Source of the DNA: Bacteroidota bacterium
GTDB lineage: Bacteria; Bacteroidota; Bacteroidia; NS11-12g; UBA955
Assembly: GCA_016787485.1 (NCBI GenBank)
Contig: JAEUUL010000009.1
Coordinates: 91,916-155,915 of the forward strand
Reading direction: 5' to 3'
Length of the DNA: 64,000 nt
This document shows positions 18,434 through 25,649 of this stretch, piece after piece. Positions within the stretch are counted from its first letter, which is position 1; each line of letters starts with the position of its first letter. The position numbers were made by a program, and so were the translations under genes. A model generated the notes under the pieces. It was not told where the DNA came from and made no database searches. It saw only the letters and a list, made by a program, of their open reading frames with translations.

Positions 18434-18748
18434 CTATTGTTTCAGGCGGGGTTTTAACATCTCTGCCAGCCTGCCGGGCAGGTTAGTTTCCAGGGGCGCA
18501 GCCCGTTTGATTTGAATTTGCAGCGCCGGTTCCTGTTCAGATTCAAATTTCTGCAGGGGTTTGGGCAGAACGTAAGGAATCAGGCGGATAACAATATTCA
18601 GCCGTTCGGCGGGTGACATGGTGGAAAGGGTATCCTGCAGGCTGTCCAGTTCTGCACAGACAACGGCGGACAGCATTTCACGCACCTCGGCGGTGGTTTT
18701 GTTAGGGGTTCCGGCCTTTCGGCCCCCTGTTTTTAAACGACTAGACAT
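18434..18748 (-). CDS. Small element-encoded protein with GGRKAGTPNK-type N-terminus
   Basis: A 104-residue basic protein. Its N-terminal GGRKAGTPNKTTAEVREML resembles the start of phage terminase small-subunit-like and DUF5681-like proteins, a DNA-associated motif. The remainder is helical with no catalytic motif. It is last in the element's minus-strand gene array and GC-richer than the exonuclease upstream of it. Function is unknown; DNA binding is a guess from the N-terminus. Confidence 0.6.
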   Translation of the reverse strand: MSSRLKTGGRKAGTPNKTTAEVREMLSAVVCAELDSLQDTLSTMSPAERLNIVIRLIPYVLPKPLQKFESEQEPALQIQIKRAAPLETNLPGRLAEMLKPRLKQ

Positions 18749-18771
18749 ACTCTATTAGTTTCTATAATAGA

Positions 18772-19458
18772 TTATTTGAATAACTTTCGGAAAAACCTGC
18801 TAAAGGCATTTTCATTACTCGATTTGGATGAATCTTCGAATCCTTTGCTCAAACTAGCTAACAAATCATTTCTAATCGAATTACCTATGGTGAACTCTGG
18901 CACCTTCATTTTACTCTTTGACAACTTCAGAATGGTTTTTAATGTGGCCTTACAATCACCAAATGCAGAATGGTCTCCACCCACTAACTTTTGATGTAGG
19001 TAATCTCCATATTTGTCCGACCAAACGCCTTTAAATTTTGAATATTGAATCATAACACACTGTGATTCAAATGCGGGCAGTTCTAAACCCTCGGCGTCAA
19101 AAGTCTGTTTTAACAAACGTAAATCGAACTCGGCATTGTAAATCAAGACAATCTTATCTTGTAGAACCTTTAGAATGTCGTTGTAAATTTCACTCAACGC
19201 CGGTGCATCTGCCAAAGATTCAGCTGTAATCCCATGTATATCATATGCCTCTTTGGGAATATGAATAGAATCTGTAAGTTTTATACGGGTGTTTATAAGT
19301 GGTTTCTTATCTAAATCAATAACTGAAATCTCAATAACACGGTCATCATTCCCTATACCTGTGGTTTCAGTATCAAGAATTACATAGTTATTGGGTGATT
19401 CTAGAACACCTTGCGCCCATTTTATTGCATCATTGCAATCTTGAATGTATTGATTCAT
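18772..19458 (-). CDS. DEDDh 3'-5' exonuclease (DnaQ-like)
   Basis: A 228-residue DnaQ/RNase T-superfamily exonuclease. All catalytic motifs are visible: Exo I DTETTG (D29, E31), Exo II YNAEFD (about 99-104) and Exo III HSAFGDCKAT. The Exo III histidine marks the DEDDh subgroup. The C-terminal 60 residues are Ser/Lys-rich. The gene is strongly AT-rich compared with its element neighbours, suggesting a separately acquired cargo gene. It could act in element replication or as a defence nuclease; the sequence does not decide between them. Confidence 0.88.
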   Translation of the reverse strand: MNQYIQDCNDAIKWAQGVLESPNNYVILDTETTGIGNDDRVIEISVIDLDKKPLINTRIKLTDSIHIPKEAYDIHGITAESLADAPALSEIYNDILKVLQDKIVLIYNAEFDLRLLKQTFDAEGLELPAFESQCVMIQYSKFKGVWSDKYGDYLHQKLVGGDHSAFGDCKATLKTILKLSKSKMKVPEFTIGNSIRNDLLASLSKGFEDSSKSSNENAFSRFFRKLFK

Positions 19459-19467
19459 AAATCAAAT

Positions 19468-20718
19468 TTACAATTTCCCCCAATGAATCCAAACGGGAAA
19501 CAAGGTAGGCCCAGGGTACAAACGTTGTTCCCGCCGTTTCCGGCTGTTCCGTGGGTTGCTGTCCATGTTCCTGCACCTGTGGGCTGATTCCTTCCCAGCT
19601 GTCTTGTCACTACAGAATTTAGAATTCTTTCTTTGGTGTGAAATATCCCGTCCGCAACTTTGGCAGTACCTGTGAACTGTGGATGTAGAACATTCCGTTT
19701 CCTTACTATCTATATAAGTGTAAGAATCAGGAAAGTTGCAAAATACGGGTGTGATGGTTCGGTCTATTACACCCCCGTAAAATTCGGGAAAGTTGCTGTT
19801 TGGTTTTTCATTGAACAGGACATTCCATTTTTCGGCAATCAGAGACTTAATCTGCCCATGATAGTCCGCCGTTTTCTCGCTGTACAGCCTAGCAATCGCC
19901 TCAAATTGTGCGCCAAATAGGTCCGTGTTTCGTTTATACAGGTCTACCCAATAATCAGGATTCATACCATTAATAAAGTTTTCTCTGCTATCCCTTCGTT
20001 TAATGGACCCCGCGTCAATCAAACCCGCTGGACACAATAAAACACGGTCCCAGGTGACTAGTAATTTGGTAAGTAACGGAGCATACCATGCCCCCCCAAC
20101 AATATCCTGCAATGTCCATTTATCGCGGCCTAACAAATACTGCATCCGGTCCACATGAATTTCAAACCGCAGCAAGTATTCCCCTATTTCATTTTGCCTG
20201 CCCTTGTCATACAGTTTAACCCGGTATTGTGAAAATGAATAGGAACGCAGCAACCCCCGGCCATTGAATGTTTTTTGTTCATGGGTTCTGCCTGATAAGG
20301 TTTTGCAACCTTCAATTATAACCGCTGCAGGTAAGGGGGTTAAAATGTTTATTCCAAACTCTACTGAACAAACGGCCCACTGTAAGGGGTGAAAATTAAA
20401 AGTTTGGCAGAATAGGAATATCCATCTCCGCAGGTCGCAGAATGTAAAATCCTGCCAATTTCTCCCATTTCCTGCAGACTTGTGGAAACTACCTTTCACC
20501 TCTATCCGAATCGGTTCAGTGGGGTGGGTCCAGATAAGTATTTTCAGGTCATACCATTGGGCATAATTAAGACAGTATCCGCCCCGTGTTAAAATTACTT
20601 CCCCAGTTCGGTCATTAATACGCTGGACAAAATCAAGTTGTGAAGACTGTAGTAATTTCGGCCCTAATTCTTTTGCAACCTGCGGCGTTACTGGCTCAAT
20701 GTGTATATAGTCAAACAT
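19468..20718 (-). CDS. Rep-like protein with C-terminal zinc finger
   Basis: A 416-residue protein from the ATG at 20718 (MFDYIHIEPV); an ATG at 20745 is also in frame. The N-terminal half has features of a rolling-circle replication initiator: YSFSQYRVKLYDKG and LLRFEIHVDRM resemble strands of that fold in small Bacteroidota elements. A C-terminal zinc ribbon is clear from CQSCGRDISHQRKNSKFC with a following C near HRCRNMDSNPRNS. I infer a replication or mobilisation role. No canonical HUH motif was located with certainty, so the assignment is moderate. Confidence 0.55.
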   Translation of the reverse strand: MFDYIHIEPVTPQVAKELGPKLLQSSQLDFVQRINDRTGEVILTRGGYCLNYAQWYDLKILIWTHPTEPIRIEVKGSFHKSAGNGRNWQDFTFCDLRRWIFLFCQTFNFHPLQWAVCSVEFGINILTPLPAAVIIEGCKTLSGRTHEQKTFNGRGLLRSYSFSQYRVKLYDKGRQNEIGEYLLRFEIHVDRMQYLLGRDKWTLQDIVGGAWYAPLLTKLLVTWDRVLLCPAGLIDAGSIKRRDSRENFINGMNPDYWVDLYKRNTDLFGAQFEAIARLYSEKTADYHGQIKSLIAEKWNVLFNEKPNSNFPEFYGGVIDRTITPVFCNFPDSYTYIDSKETECSTSTVHRYCQSCGRDISHQRKNSKFCSDKTAGKESAHRCRNMDSNPRNSRKRREQRLYPGPTLFPVWIHWGKL

Positions 20719-20782
20719 AACGCAATACTTTATTATCATTGTCATACTGCAGGCAACTGCCCGCGGTGACTAATAAGAACGG

Positions 20783-20808
20783 GTGCAAGTGTTTAGCGGC
20801 TCTTGCAC
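20783..20808. other. Inverted repeat upstream of the Rep-like gene
   Basis: GTGCAAG (20783-20789) and CTTGCAC (20802-20808) lie in the short gap between the 149-aa gene and the Rep-like gene. TTTTG follows on the plus strand. It could be an origin-type hairpin or a transcript-processing structure inside the element operon. Confidence 0.35.
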
Positions 20809-20813
20809 TTTTG

Positions 20814-21263
20814 TTATCCAGCGGTTTCATTCTTCTGAATGTTTGATATGATACCACGAATGATTTTTTCCAATTTGGCCCGGTCCTGGAAATACCAACC
20901 TGTGAAATAGTAAACCATCAGACGACGGTCCCCATCCATCCAGCGGAACAGGCAAAGGGAATTCACCTTTTTACCTTGCCTGAATTCGTAATCATTGCCA
21001 TACTGCCAGTTCTGCCATCCGGTTTCCCTCAGGCCAGTATAGAAACTGTATTTCCCAGCCTTTTTGGGTCCGTGAATGATGGTATATGCCCCATTCTGTT
21101 TGGGTGCATTGGTTTGGGTATATTCCACCTTCAGCCATTCAGGCAAACGGGCAAAATGCACCCGGGCCGGGTCCTTTTCATACCTGCCAGTAATTGTATG
21201 AGTGTAACTGTAGGCCCACACGATAGCAGGCATAGGATAACTAATAAGAACTTTGTTTTCCAT
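20814..21263 (-). CDS. Hypothetical element protein
   Basis: A 149-residue protein rich in aromatics (YHFTGWYFQD-like and GWQNWQYGNDYEF segments), without signal peptide or membrane segment. I do not recognise a family. It lies 2 bp downstream of the HTH gene in the same operon, so it probably belongs to the element's core rather than its cargo. Confidence 0.6.
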   Translation of the reverse strand: MENKVLISYPMPAIVWAYSYTHTITGRYEKDPARVHFARLPEWLKVEYTQTNAPKQNGAYTIIHGPKKAGKYSFYTGLRETGWQNWQYGNDYEFRQGKKVNSLCLFRWMDGDRRLMVYYFTGWYFQDRAKLEKIIRGIISNIQKNETAG

Positions 21264-21265
21264 GT

Positions 21266-21556
21266 TTACCCCCTGTTCTTATATGTTTGCATGGCCTGCA
21301 GCGCGGATTCCACTTCATGCGATTTGTAACGGATACGGCCGGATATTCGATACCCTTTTACGATACCCGTTTTAGTCCAGCTGTGCAGCGTTACAAGGCT
21401 GACTTGCAACCGGGCTGCAGTTTGTTTCCGGGTTAGCCATTCCTGATTTGCCGTCGGCGTATCAGGTTGTTTCAGACCTGCCAGTTCAGAACGAACGGCG
21501 GCGGTTACAATTTCCCGCAGGTCTGCGGGGGTAGTCAGTATTAATTGATTTGTCAT
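21266..21556 (-). CDS. Helix-turn-helix excisionase-like protein
   Basis: A 96-residue protein from the ATG at 21556 (MTNQLILTTP); 21568 is also in frame. The winged-helix HTH_17/MerR-like domain occupies about residues 40-90: WLTRKQTAARLQVSLVTLHS for the helix-turn-helix, then a wing ending in RYKSHEVESAL. This fold is typical of recombination directionality factors and element regulators. Its place in the integrase operon supports an excisionase or regulator role. Confidence 0.75.
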   Translation of the reverse strand: MTNQLILTTPADLREIVTAAVRSELAGLKQPDTPTANQEWLTRKQTAARLQVSLVTLHSWTKTGIVKGYRISGRIRYKSHEVESALQAMQTYKNRG

Positions 21557-21619
21557 AATGGGGAGCAAATTGTCCCCACTTTACAGTCTGTACCTACTTA
21601 CTGTACCGGTACAATTTTA

Positions 21620-22291
21620 CTATTCATGCCCATCTTTTAACATTTGGTTTATTTTGTTTGTGATACTATCAATTCCCAAACTTTCAAAATATGTGCGGAT
21701 ATATTGTAAATCTTCACGTCTGAAATCTTTTGACACTACCTTTCCAACTGGATTAGAAAAAAACTGTTGTGCCTTAGTGGGATTATCACCGGTCAAAAAA
21801 TTGACGAACTTTCCCCATTCTGTTTTATTACTAGTTGCATTTAATTCAGTCAAAATCAAATACAGCGCTAATCTTTGCCTCGGCCTTGTGAATTCTTTGA
21901 TTCTTTCGGTTACAGGTTCCTTTGTTTCCAATGGTTTCAATACTGCATAATCCTGCGGATTAAGTGAATCTACAAATTCAATATATGGGGTCAACACGCC
22001 TTCAAACTCCTTATATTCTGATTCATTCATGATTTGTAAATTATGCAGATTTTTAAGTTCTTTTTTCAATTTGGTGAAAAGATACGGAATTTCCATAGGG
22101 GGAATTTGCCTGACAATTTCTCTGATTTCGCTAATTGTCTCGTTCACTACTTTTTGTGATTCAGTATAGGTATGTATTCTGTGAAAGTTTGGGTCATTCA
22201 CTGAACTTAAAACATATCTCTTTTTAGCCAATATCCGATGCAACAATGTGCCGTAATAATTGATGCTCCGATATTTTAATATATCACTCAT
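21620..22291 (-). CDS. Hypothetical protein coupled to the integrase
   Basis: A 223-residue, mostly helical cytosolic protein. The ATG at 22291 overlaps the integrase stop as ATGA, so it is preferred over an ATG at 22333 that would lie 46 bp inside the integrase. The C-terminal 90 residues (LALYLILTELNA through KFVNFLTG and QQFFSNP) resemble small helical domains in RteC-like Bacteroidota mobile-element proteins. That similarity is from memory and weak. The gene is AT-rich. No catalytic motif is visible. Confidence 0.55.
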   Translation of the reverse strand: MSDILKYRSINYYGTLLHRILAKKRYVLSSVNDPNFHRIHTYTESQKVVNETISEIREIVRQIPPMEIPYLFTKLKKELKNLHNLQIMNESEYKEFEGVLTPYIEFVDSLNPQDYAVLKPLETKEPVTERIKEFTRPRQRLALYLILTELNATSNKTEWGKFVNFLTGDNPTKAQQFFSNPVGKVVSKDFRREDLQYIRTYFESLGIDSITNKINQMLKDGHE

Positions 22292-23604
22292 TTTGCAATC
22301 TTTAATTCGTTTGTATTTCTGTGTATCCACCAATCCCGCATTACTTCTGCAGATTTTTTCGGGGTAATCTTTATATAGTGGTAAAATTGTTTCTCAGTAG
22401 TATGTCCGGTAATGGCCATAATCAAATTCACCGGCATTTCTGTAAGGAACATATTTGATGCAAATGACCGGCGGGCTGTATGGGTTGTGACCAATTGCCA
22501 TTTTTTGTACTTTGTTGTCACTTCAAACCCACCTTTGGTTTTAGAAATGGAATACTCTGCCTGCAGCGAAGGCAACAATTGCGCGATTTCTTTAAGGGCA
22601 TCATTCAATTTCTGATTTGAAATGGCCTTAGGCCATTCAATACTTGAACCATTCCGGTACTTTGAGATAACACGTTCCAATGGTGGCAAAATGGGAATGA
22701 CAACCTTTTTACGGGTTTTTTTTGTCTCAATTTCAATGTATTCACTATCTACTATTGCACGATGCAATTGGGTAAAATCACTGAACCGCAATCCGGTCCA
22801 ACACCCGATTAAAAACAAATCCCGCACCCGGTCCAAACCCGGGCGGCCTGAAAGGTTAAGGGTTTCCAATTCGTACAATTCTGATTCAGTCAGGTATATG
22901 GCGTCTACTTCTTCTTTAGAAACCAAGAATCCCCTTTTCCTAAAGTCCTGATTTGTCTTTATACCCCGTTCATTGGCATCCCCCATAATGTATTTCACAT
23001 TTGAAATGTGTTTTGCCACAGTATTGCCATGATACTTTAGGTCTGCCTGTAGAAACTTCTTAAATGATTCGTAGAAAATCAGGTCTATATTATCCCATCT
23101 CAGGAATTTGCCTTTCTGACTGCTGTATTCTTTTAATACCCGCAAGGTTTGCAGCAGACTGATTCGGAAATGTCGGGAAATGGGTTTTTTTGTTTTGCCA
23201 TTCGTCCGGTGTATGATATTCTCTGCTGTTTCTTTCCAGTAGGTAAACAAATCCTGCTCAGGGGCTGGTTTAACTACTTTAGGCCTGAATTGTTGCTCAA
23301 TGGCATCTTTAATTTCCCAGGGCGTTGGTTCCCGGTCCAGCTCTGCAAATAGTCGCTGCGTAATCTTTTTAGCCTCAACAATGATATTATCCAGGGCGGT
23401 GTTAAACTCAGGGGATTCTTTGAACTGGATTGATTTGATAGTCCTTTGATAGTATTTTGATTTCGGGTCATTGCACCAATCTTTTGGAAATACACTCCGA
23501 CCGGTGTAATACTTTGCCCGGTAATTCTGTGAACTGATTAAAAGGACTACAGCCGTTTTACCGGTAGCCTTTGGGTTTTTCAGGTAAAAATTGAACTCTG
23601 CCAT
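22288..23604 (-). CDS. int: Tyrosine recombinase/integrase
   Basis: A 438-residue site-specific recombinase. It has an arm-binding-like N-terminus (about 1-110), a SAM-like core-binding domain (about 118-215) and a catalytic domain. Active-site residues are R273 in GCWTGLRFSDF, a beta-hairpin Lys near 299, H375 and R378 in HTARRSF, H401 in TGHTTEKQF and nucleophile Y410. It is intact and sits about 130 bp from the ssrA-side attachment site, as expected for the enzyme that inserted the element. It belongs to the Bacteroidetes integrase group of small elements and CTns. Confidence 0.93.
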   Translation of the reverse strand: MAEFNFYLKNPKATGKTAVVLLISSQNYRAKYYTGRSVFPKDWCNDPKSKYYQRTIKSIQFKESPEFNTALDNIIVEAKKITQRLFAELDREPTPWEIKDAIEQQFRPKVVKPAPEQDLFTYWKETAENIIHRTNGKTKKPISRHFRISLLQTLRVLKEYSSQKGKFLRWDNIDLIFYESFKKFLQADLKYHGNTVAKHISNVKYIMGDANERGIKTNQDFRKRGFLVSKEEVDAIYLTESELYELETLNLSGRPGLDRVRDLFLIGCWTGLRFSDFTQLHRAIVDSEYIEIETKKTRKKVVIPILPPLERVISKYRNGSSIEWPKAISNQKLNDALKEIAQLLPSLQAEYSISKTKGGFEVTTKYKKWQLVTTHTARRSFASNMFLTEMPVNLIMAITGHTTEKQFYHYIKITPKKSAEVMRDWWIHRNTNELKIAK

Positions 23605-23655
23605 GGTGACGTTGTTAAGTAGAACAAAACAAAGTTAAGTGAAATAAAGTGAAAT

Positions 23656-23676
23656 CTGTACCCCATACTGTACCCC
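23656..23676. repeat. Candidate integrase arm site at the ssrA end
   Basis: CTGTACCCC followed after three bases by CTGTACCCC. This matches, in the same orientation, the bipartite repeat at 18212-18232 near the other end. It lies upstream of the integrase start codon, so integrase binding here could also regulate its own gene. Confidence 0.45.
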
Positions 23677-23689
23677 AAAGACTAAATAA

Positions 23690-23719
23690 AAAACAAAACC
23701 CTTATCCTGTAAGGGTTTT
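23690..23719 (-). terminator. Element-borne ssrA terminator
   Basis: AAAACCCTTA (23695-23704) pairs perfectly with TAAGGGTTTT (23710-23719) around a 5-nt loop. On the minus strand a T-rich run follows. It lies 12 bp beyond the ssrA 3' end but inside the element, so the element supplies its own terminator to the gene it interrupted. Confidence 0.8.
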
Positions 23720-23730
23720 GTTTAGTTTGG

Positions 23731-24098
23731 TGGTGGAGCTGGGGGGAATCGAACCCCCGTCCAGAGATGCGAGTACTGGCGCTTTCTACATGTTTATACC
23801 TGTTTGTTGTCGGGTGGCGGCAGGTACAGGAAAAACCTTATGTCACCTTATCCGGCGTGTTAATGGCTCACCTGGCCGGTGTGAGTGGCCATACCCGTGT
23901 CGGTCGATTGCTCCTGATCACCCCTGACACAGGCAGGAGGGGTGGGAACAACTGGATCTGTTAATTACTCGAATTAAGCAGCCAGGGCGTAGTTAGATTC
24001 GCCTCTTAAAAGTTTGAACATTGAGATTAAAGAGCCAACATCCAAAGCTCTACATGCTTACACCGTATTCAATCATCCTGTCAAATCCGGTCAACCCC
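23731..24098 (-). ncRNA. ssrA: Transfer-messenger RNA
   Basis: Rescues stalled ribosomes by acting as tRNA-Ala and then as mRNA for a degradation tag. The 368-nt gene begins GGGGTTG (24098-24092). It ends with a T-arm GGGTTCGATTCCCCC, acceptor strand CAGCTCC, discriminator A and CCA (23733-23731); the two acceptor strands pair with two G-U. The tag frame at 24003-23974 encodes GESNYALAA and a TAA, close to other Bacteroidota tags. The 3' acceptor/T-arm sequence is the attachment site of the element downstream. The last two bases of the encoded CCA come from the element. Confidence 0.93.
23733..23747. repeat. Attachment-site direct repeat (ssrA end)
   Basis: The 15-bp copy that forms part of the functional ssrA gene (acceptor strand and T-arm), identical to 18081-18095. 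Recombination anywhere in these 15 bp would excise the element and restore ssrA next to its original terminator. Confidence 0.8.
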
Positions 24099-24175
24099 AA
24101 AGAACTATTGATTGCAGTGCAAAAACCGTGCAAGATTCTCAGGAAAGAGGATATGAAAAGAAATAAAACCGGATA

Positions 24176-24943
24176 TCAGATGTTCTTGCGCCTGAAGATG
24201 CGCACCGATAGCCACAATGGCAGTAAAACCCACAGGGTGAGCACCACAAAGCCCATAGCGATACCCAGTCCGTTGCCGAAAATTTCCTGAAAAACCGCAC
24301 CGGTATACCCCATCAATGCAGAAATGTCCAGTTTGAGCAGCACCATAATCCGCGCCAGATCTATGGGATTACAGGCGGCCAAACCTATGACTACCTTTTC
24401 AAGGGGGTAATCGTTAAAGGCATAGAGGATGCCAATAAGAATGGCATCGTACAATATAGCCAGATAAAACCACAACAACAGGGACACACCGATTCCGCGT
24501 GCCTTGTCGCGGGTGAGCACACTGGCCAGAAAGGCAAATGCAGTGAAACTGAGGGTAAGCATGATACCTGCAAAAAGCAGAATAACCGAAACTTCTCCGG
24601 GGGCAAAAAGGAGCATCGGGATACCCACCCCAATCACATAAGCCAATACAAGACACAGCCCAATACCCATGTACTGAGCCAGTATAATGGTGCGGCGCTG
24701 CAGCGGCTGCGATACGAGCAATTCCATAAACTCGTAGGCATTGTAAAAATAGGTGGTACTGAAAACAATACTTACCAGGGGCAAAATAATCATGACGATA
24801 CTGAGCAGACTGATAATGGCCTTGGCCGGGTCGGTCTCCAGATTGAACAAGGCCATGGAGGCAATCCCCAGAAATGCAGTATATAAAATCAGCACTTTGC
24901 TGCGCAGGATATCGTAAACCACATATTTTGTAATTTTTAACAT
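24176..24943 (-). CDS. nosY: ABC transporter permease of the nos cluster
   Basis: A 255-residue inner-membrane permease with about six hydrophobic segments (for example SKVLILYTAFLGIASMALF at the start and FVVLTLWVLLPLWLSVRIF at the end). As NosY it would work with NosF and NosD to mature the Cu-Z centre of N2O reductase, probably by moving a sulfur species. It is the last gene of the nos operon, 4 bp after nosF, and ends 77 bp from ssrA. Confidence 0.88.
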   Translation of the reverse strand: MLKITKYVVYDILRSKVLILYTAFLGIASMALFNLETDPAKAIISLLSIVMIILPLVSIVFSTTYFYNAYEFMELLVSQPLQRRTIILAQYMGIGLCLVLAYVIGVGIPMLLFAPGEVSVILLFAGIMLTLSFTAFAFLASVLTRDKARGIGVSLLLWFYLAILYDAILIGILYAFNDYPLEKVVIGLAACNPIDLARIMVLLKLDISALMGYTGAVFQEIFGNGLGIAMGFVVLTLWVLLPLWLSVRIFRRKNI

Positions 24944-24947
24944 GATT

Positions 24948-25649
24948 TTATTTCAATAATGTGGCCAGTGCTTTGCTTATTTTTTCCTCTCCGGTTTCTT
25001 CTTTCAGCGCAGCAATGCTCTTGTAGAAACCCACAGTGCCATTGTGCAGATAAAGAATATCGTCTGCCAGTTCTTCCACTTCACTCATGATATGCGATGT
25101 AATGAGGATGGTGCGACCCGCTTTTTTGCTTTCTGTAATCTTGTCCTTGAGTATTTCACTGGCCACAGGATCCAGGCCAGCTGTGGGTTCATCCAGTATG
25201 AGTATATCCGGACTGAACATAAATGCCAGTGCAGCACTCACCTTCTGCCGTGTTCCTCCACTCAGTGTGCGCATGCTTTTCTTTCCCAATTCACCCAATG
25301 CATATTTATGCACCAATTCCTCATCCAATCCCGGCTGGAAACGACCACGGATGTCCTTCATCATTCCCAGAACCTGATTGATACGCATATTGTCCGGATA
25401 CCTGCCAATCTGAGGCATATAGCCTATGCGGTTGCGATATTCCCACTGATTGCGAATCTCCTGATCATCTATTTTTATGCTACCACTGTCGGGAATGACC
25501 ATGCCCAAAATGCACTTAATGAGGGTGGTTTTTCCACTGCCGTTGTGCCCTATCACAGCGGTTGCCCTGCCGGCGGGTAAGGTGGCGGAAAGATTGCGCA
25601 ATACAGGCAATTTCCCAAAGGTTTTACAAAGTGAATCTATTTCAATCAT
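24948..25649 (-). CDS. nosF: ABC transporter ATPase of the nos cluster
   Basis: A 233-residue nucleotide-binding subunit. Walker A is GHNGSGKTTLIKC (about 34-46), the signature is LSGGTRQKV, Walker B is ILILDEPTAGLD, and the switch histidine follows in ITSHIM. It partners NosY and NosD in Cu-Z centre assembly. The start overlaps nosD by 8 bp and the stop lies 4 bp before nosY. Confidence 0.93.
   Translation of the reverse strand: MIEIDSLCKTFGKLPVLRNLSATLPAGRATAVIGHNGSGKTTLIKCILGMVIPDSGSIKIDDQEIRNQWEYRNRIGYMPQIGRYPDNMRINQVLGMMKDIRGRFQPGLDEELVHKYALGELGKKSMRTLSGGTRQKVSAALAFMFSPDILILDEPTAGLDPVASEILKDKITESKKAGRTILITSHIMSEVEELADDILYLHNGTVGFYKSIAALKEETGEEKISKALATLLK

Larger units (their letters stand above)
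18081..23747. mobile_element. 5.7-kb integrative element in the 3' end of ssrA
   Basis: Bounded by 15-bp direct repeats identical to the ssrA 3' end (18081-18095 and 23733-23747). A tyrosine integrase lies next to the intact ssrA copy. All seven genes read on the minus strand: integrase, unknown 223-aa protein, excisionase-like HTH, 149-aa protein, Rep-like zinc-finger protein, DEDDh exonuclease and 104-aa protein. Shared TGTACCCC-type repeats lie inside both ends. No structural phage, relaxase or conjugation genes are present, so it is a small cryptic integrative element or satellite rather than a phage or ICE. Confidence 0.85.

Noticed and set aside
18081..23747. A filamentous or tailed prophage
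   Set aside because: No capsid, tail, Zot-like or coat genes are present; the terminase-small-subunit resemblance of the 104-aa protein is limited to its first 20 residues.
23731..23800. A possible tRNA gene, because the 3' end looks like a tRNA acceptor and T-arm
   Set aside because: No anticodon arm or D-arm lies at tRNA distance. A tag frame and matching 5' acceptor strand about 360 nt away identify tmRNA instead.
23649..23964. Short plus-strand frames across the integrase-ssrA boundary
   Set aside because: They lie on the opposite strand of tmRNA and its terminator; the RNA structure and tag frame explain the sequence.
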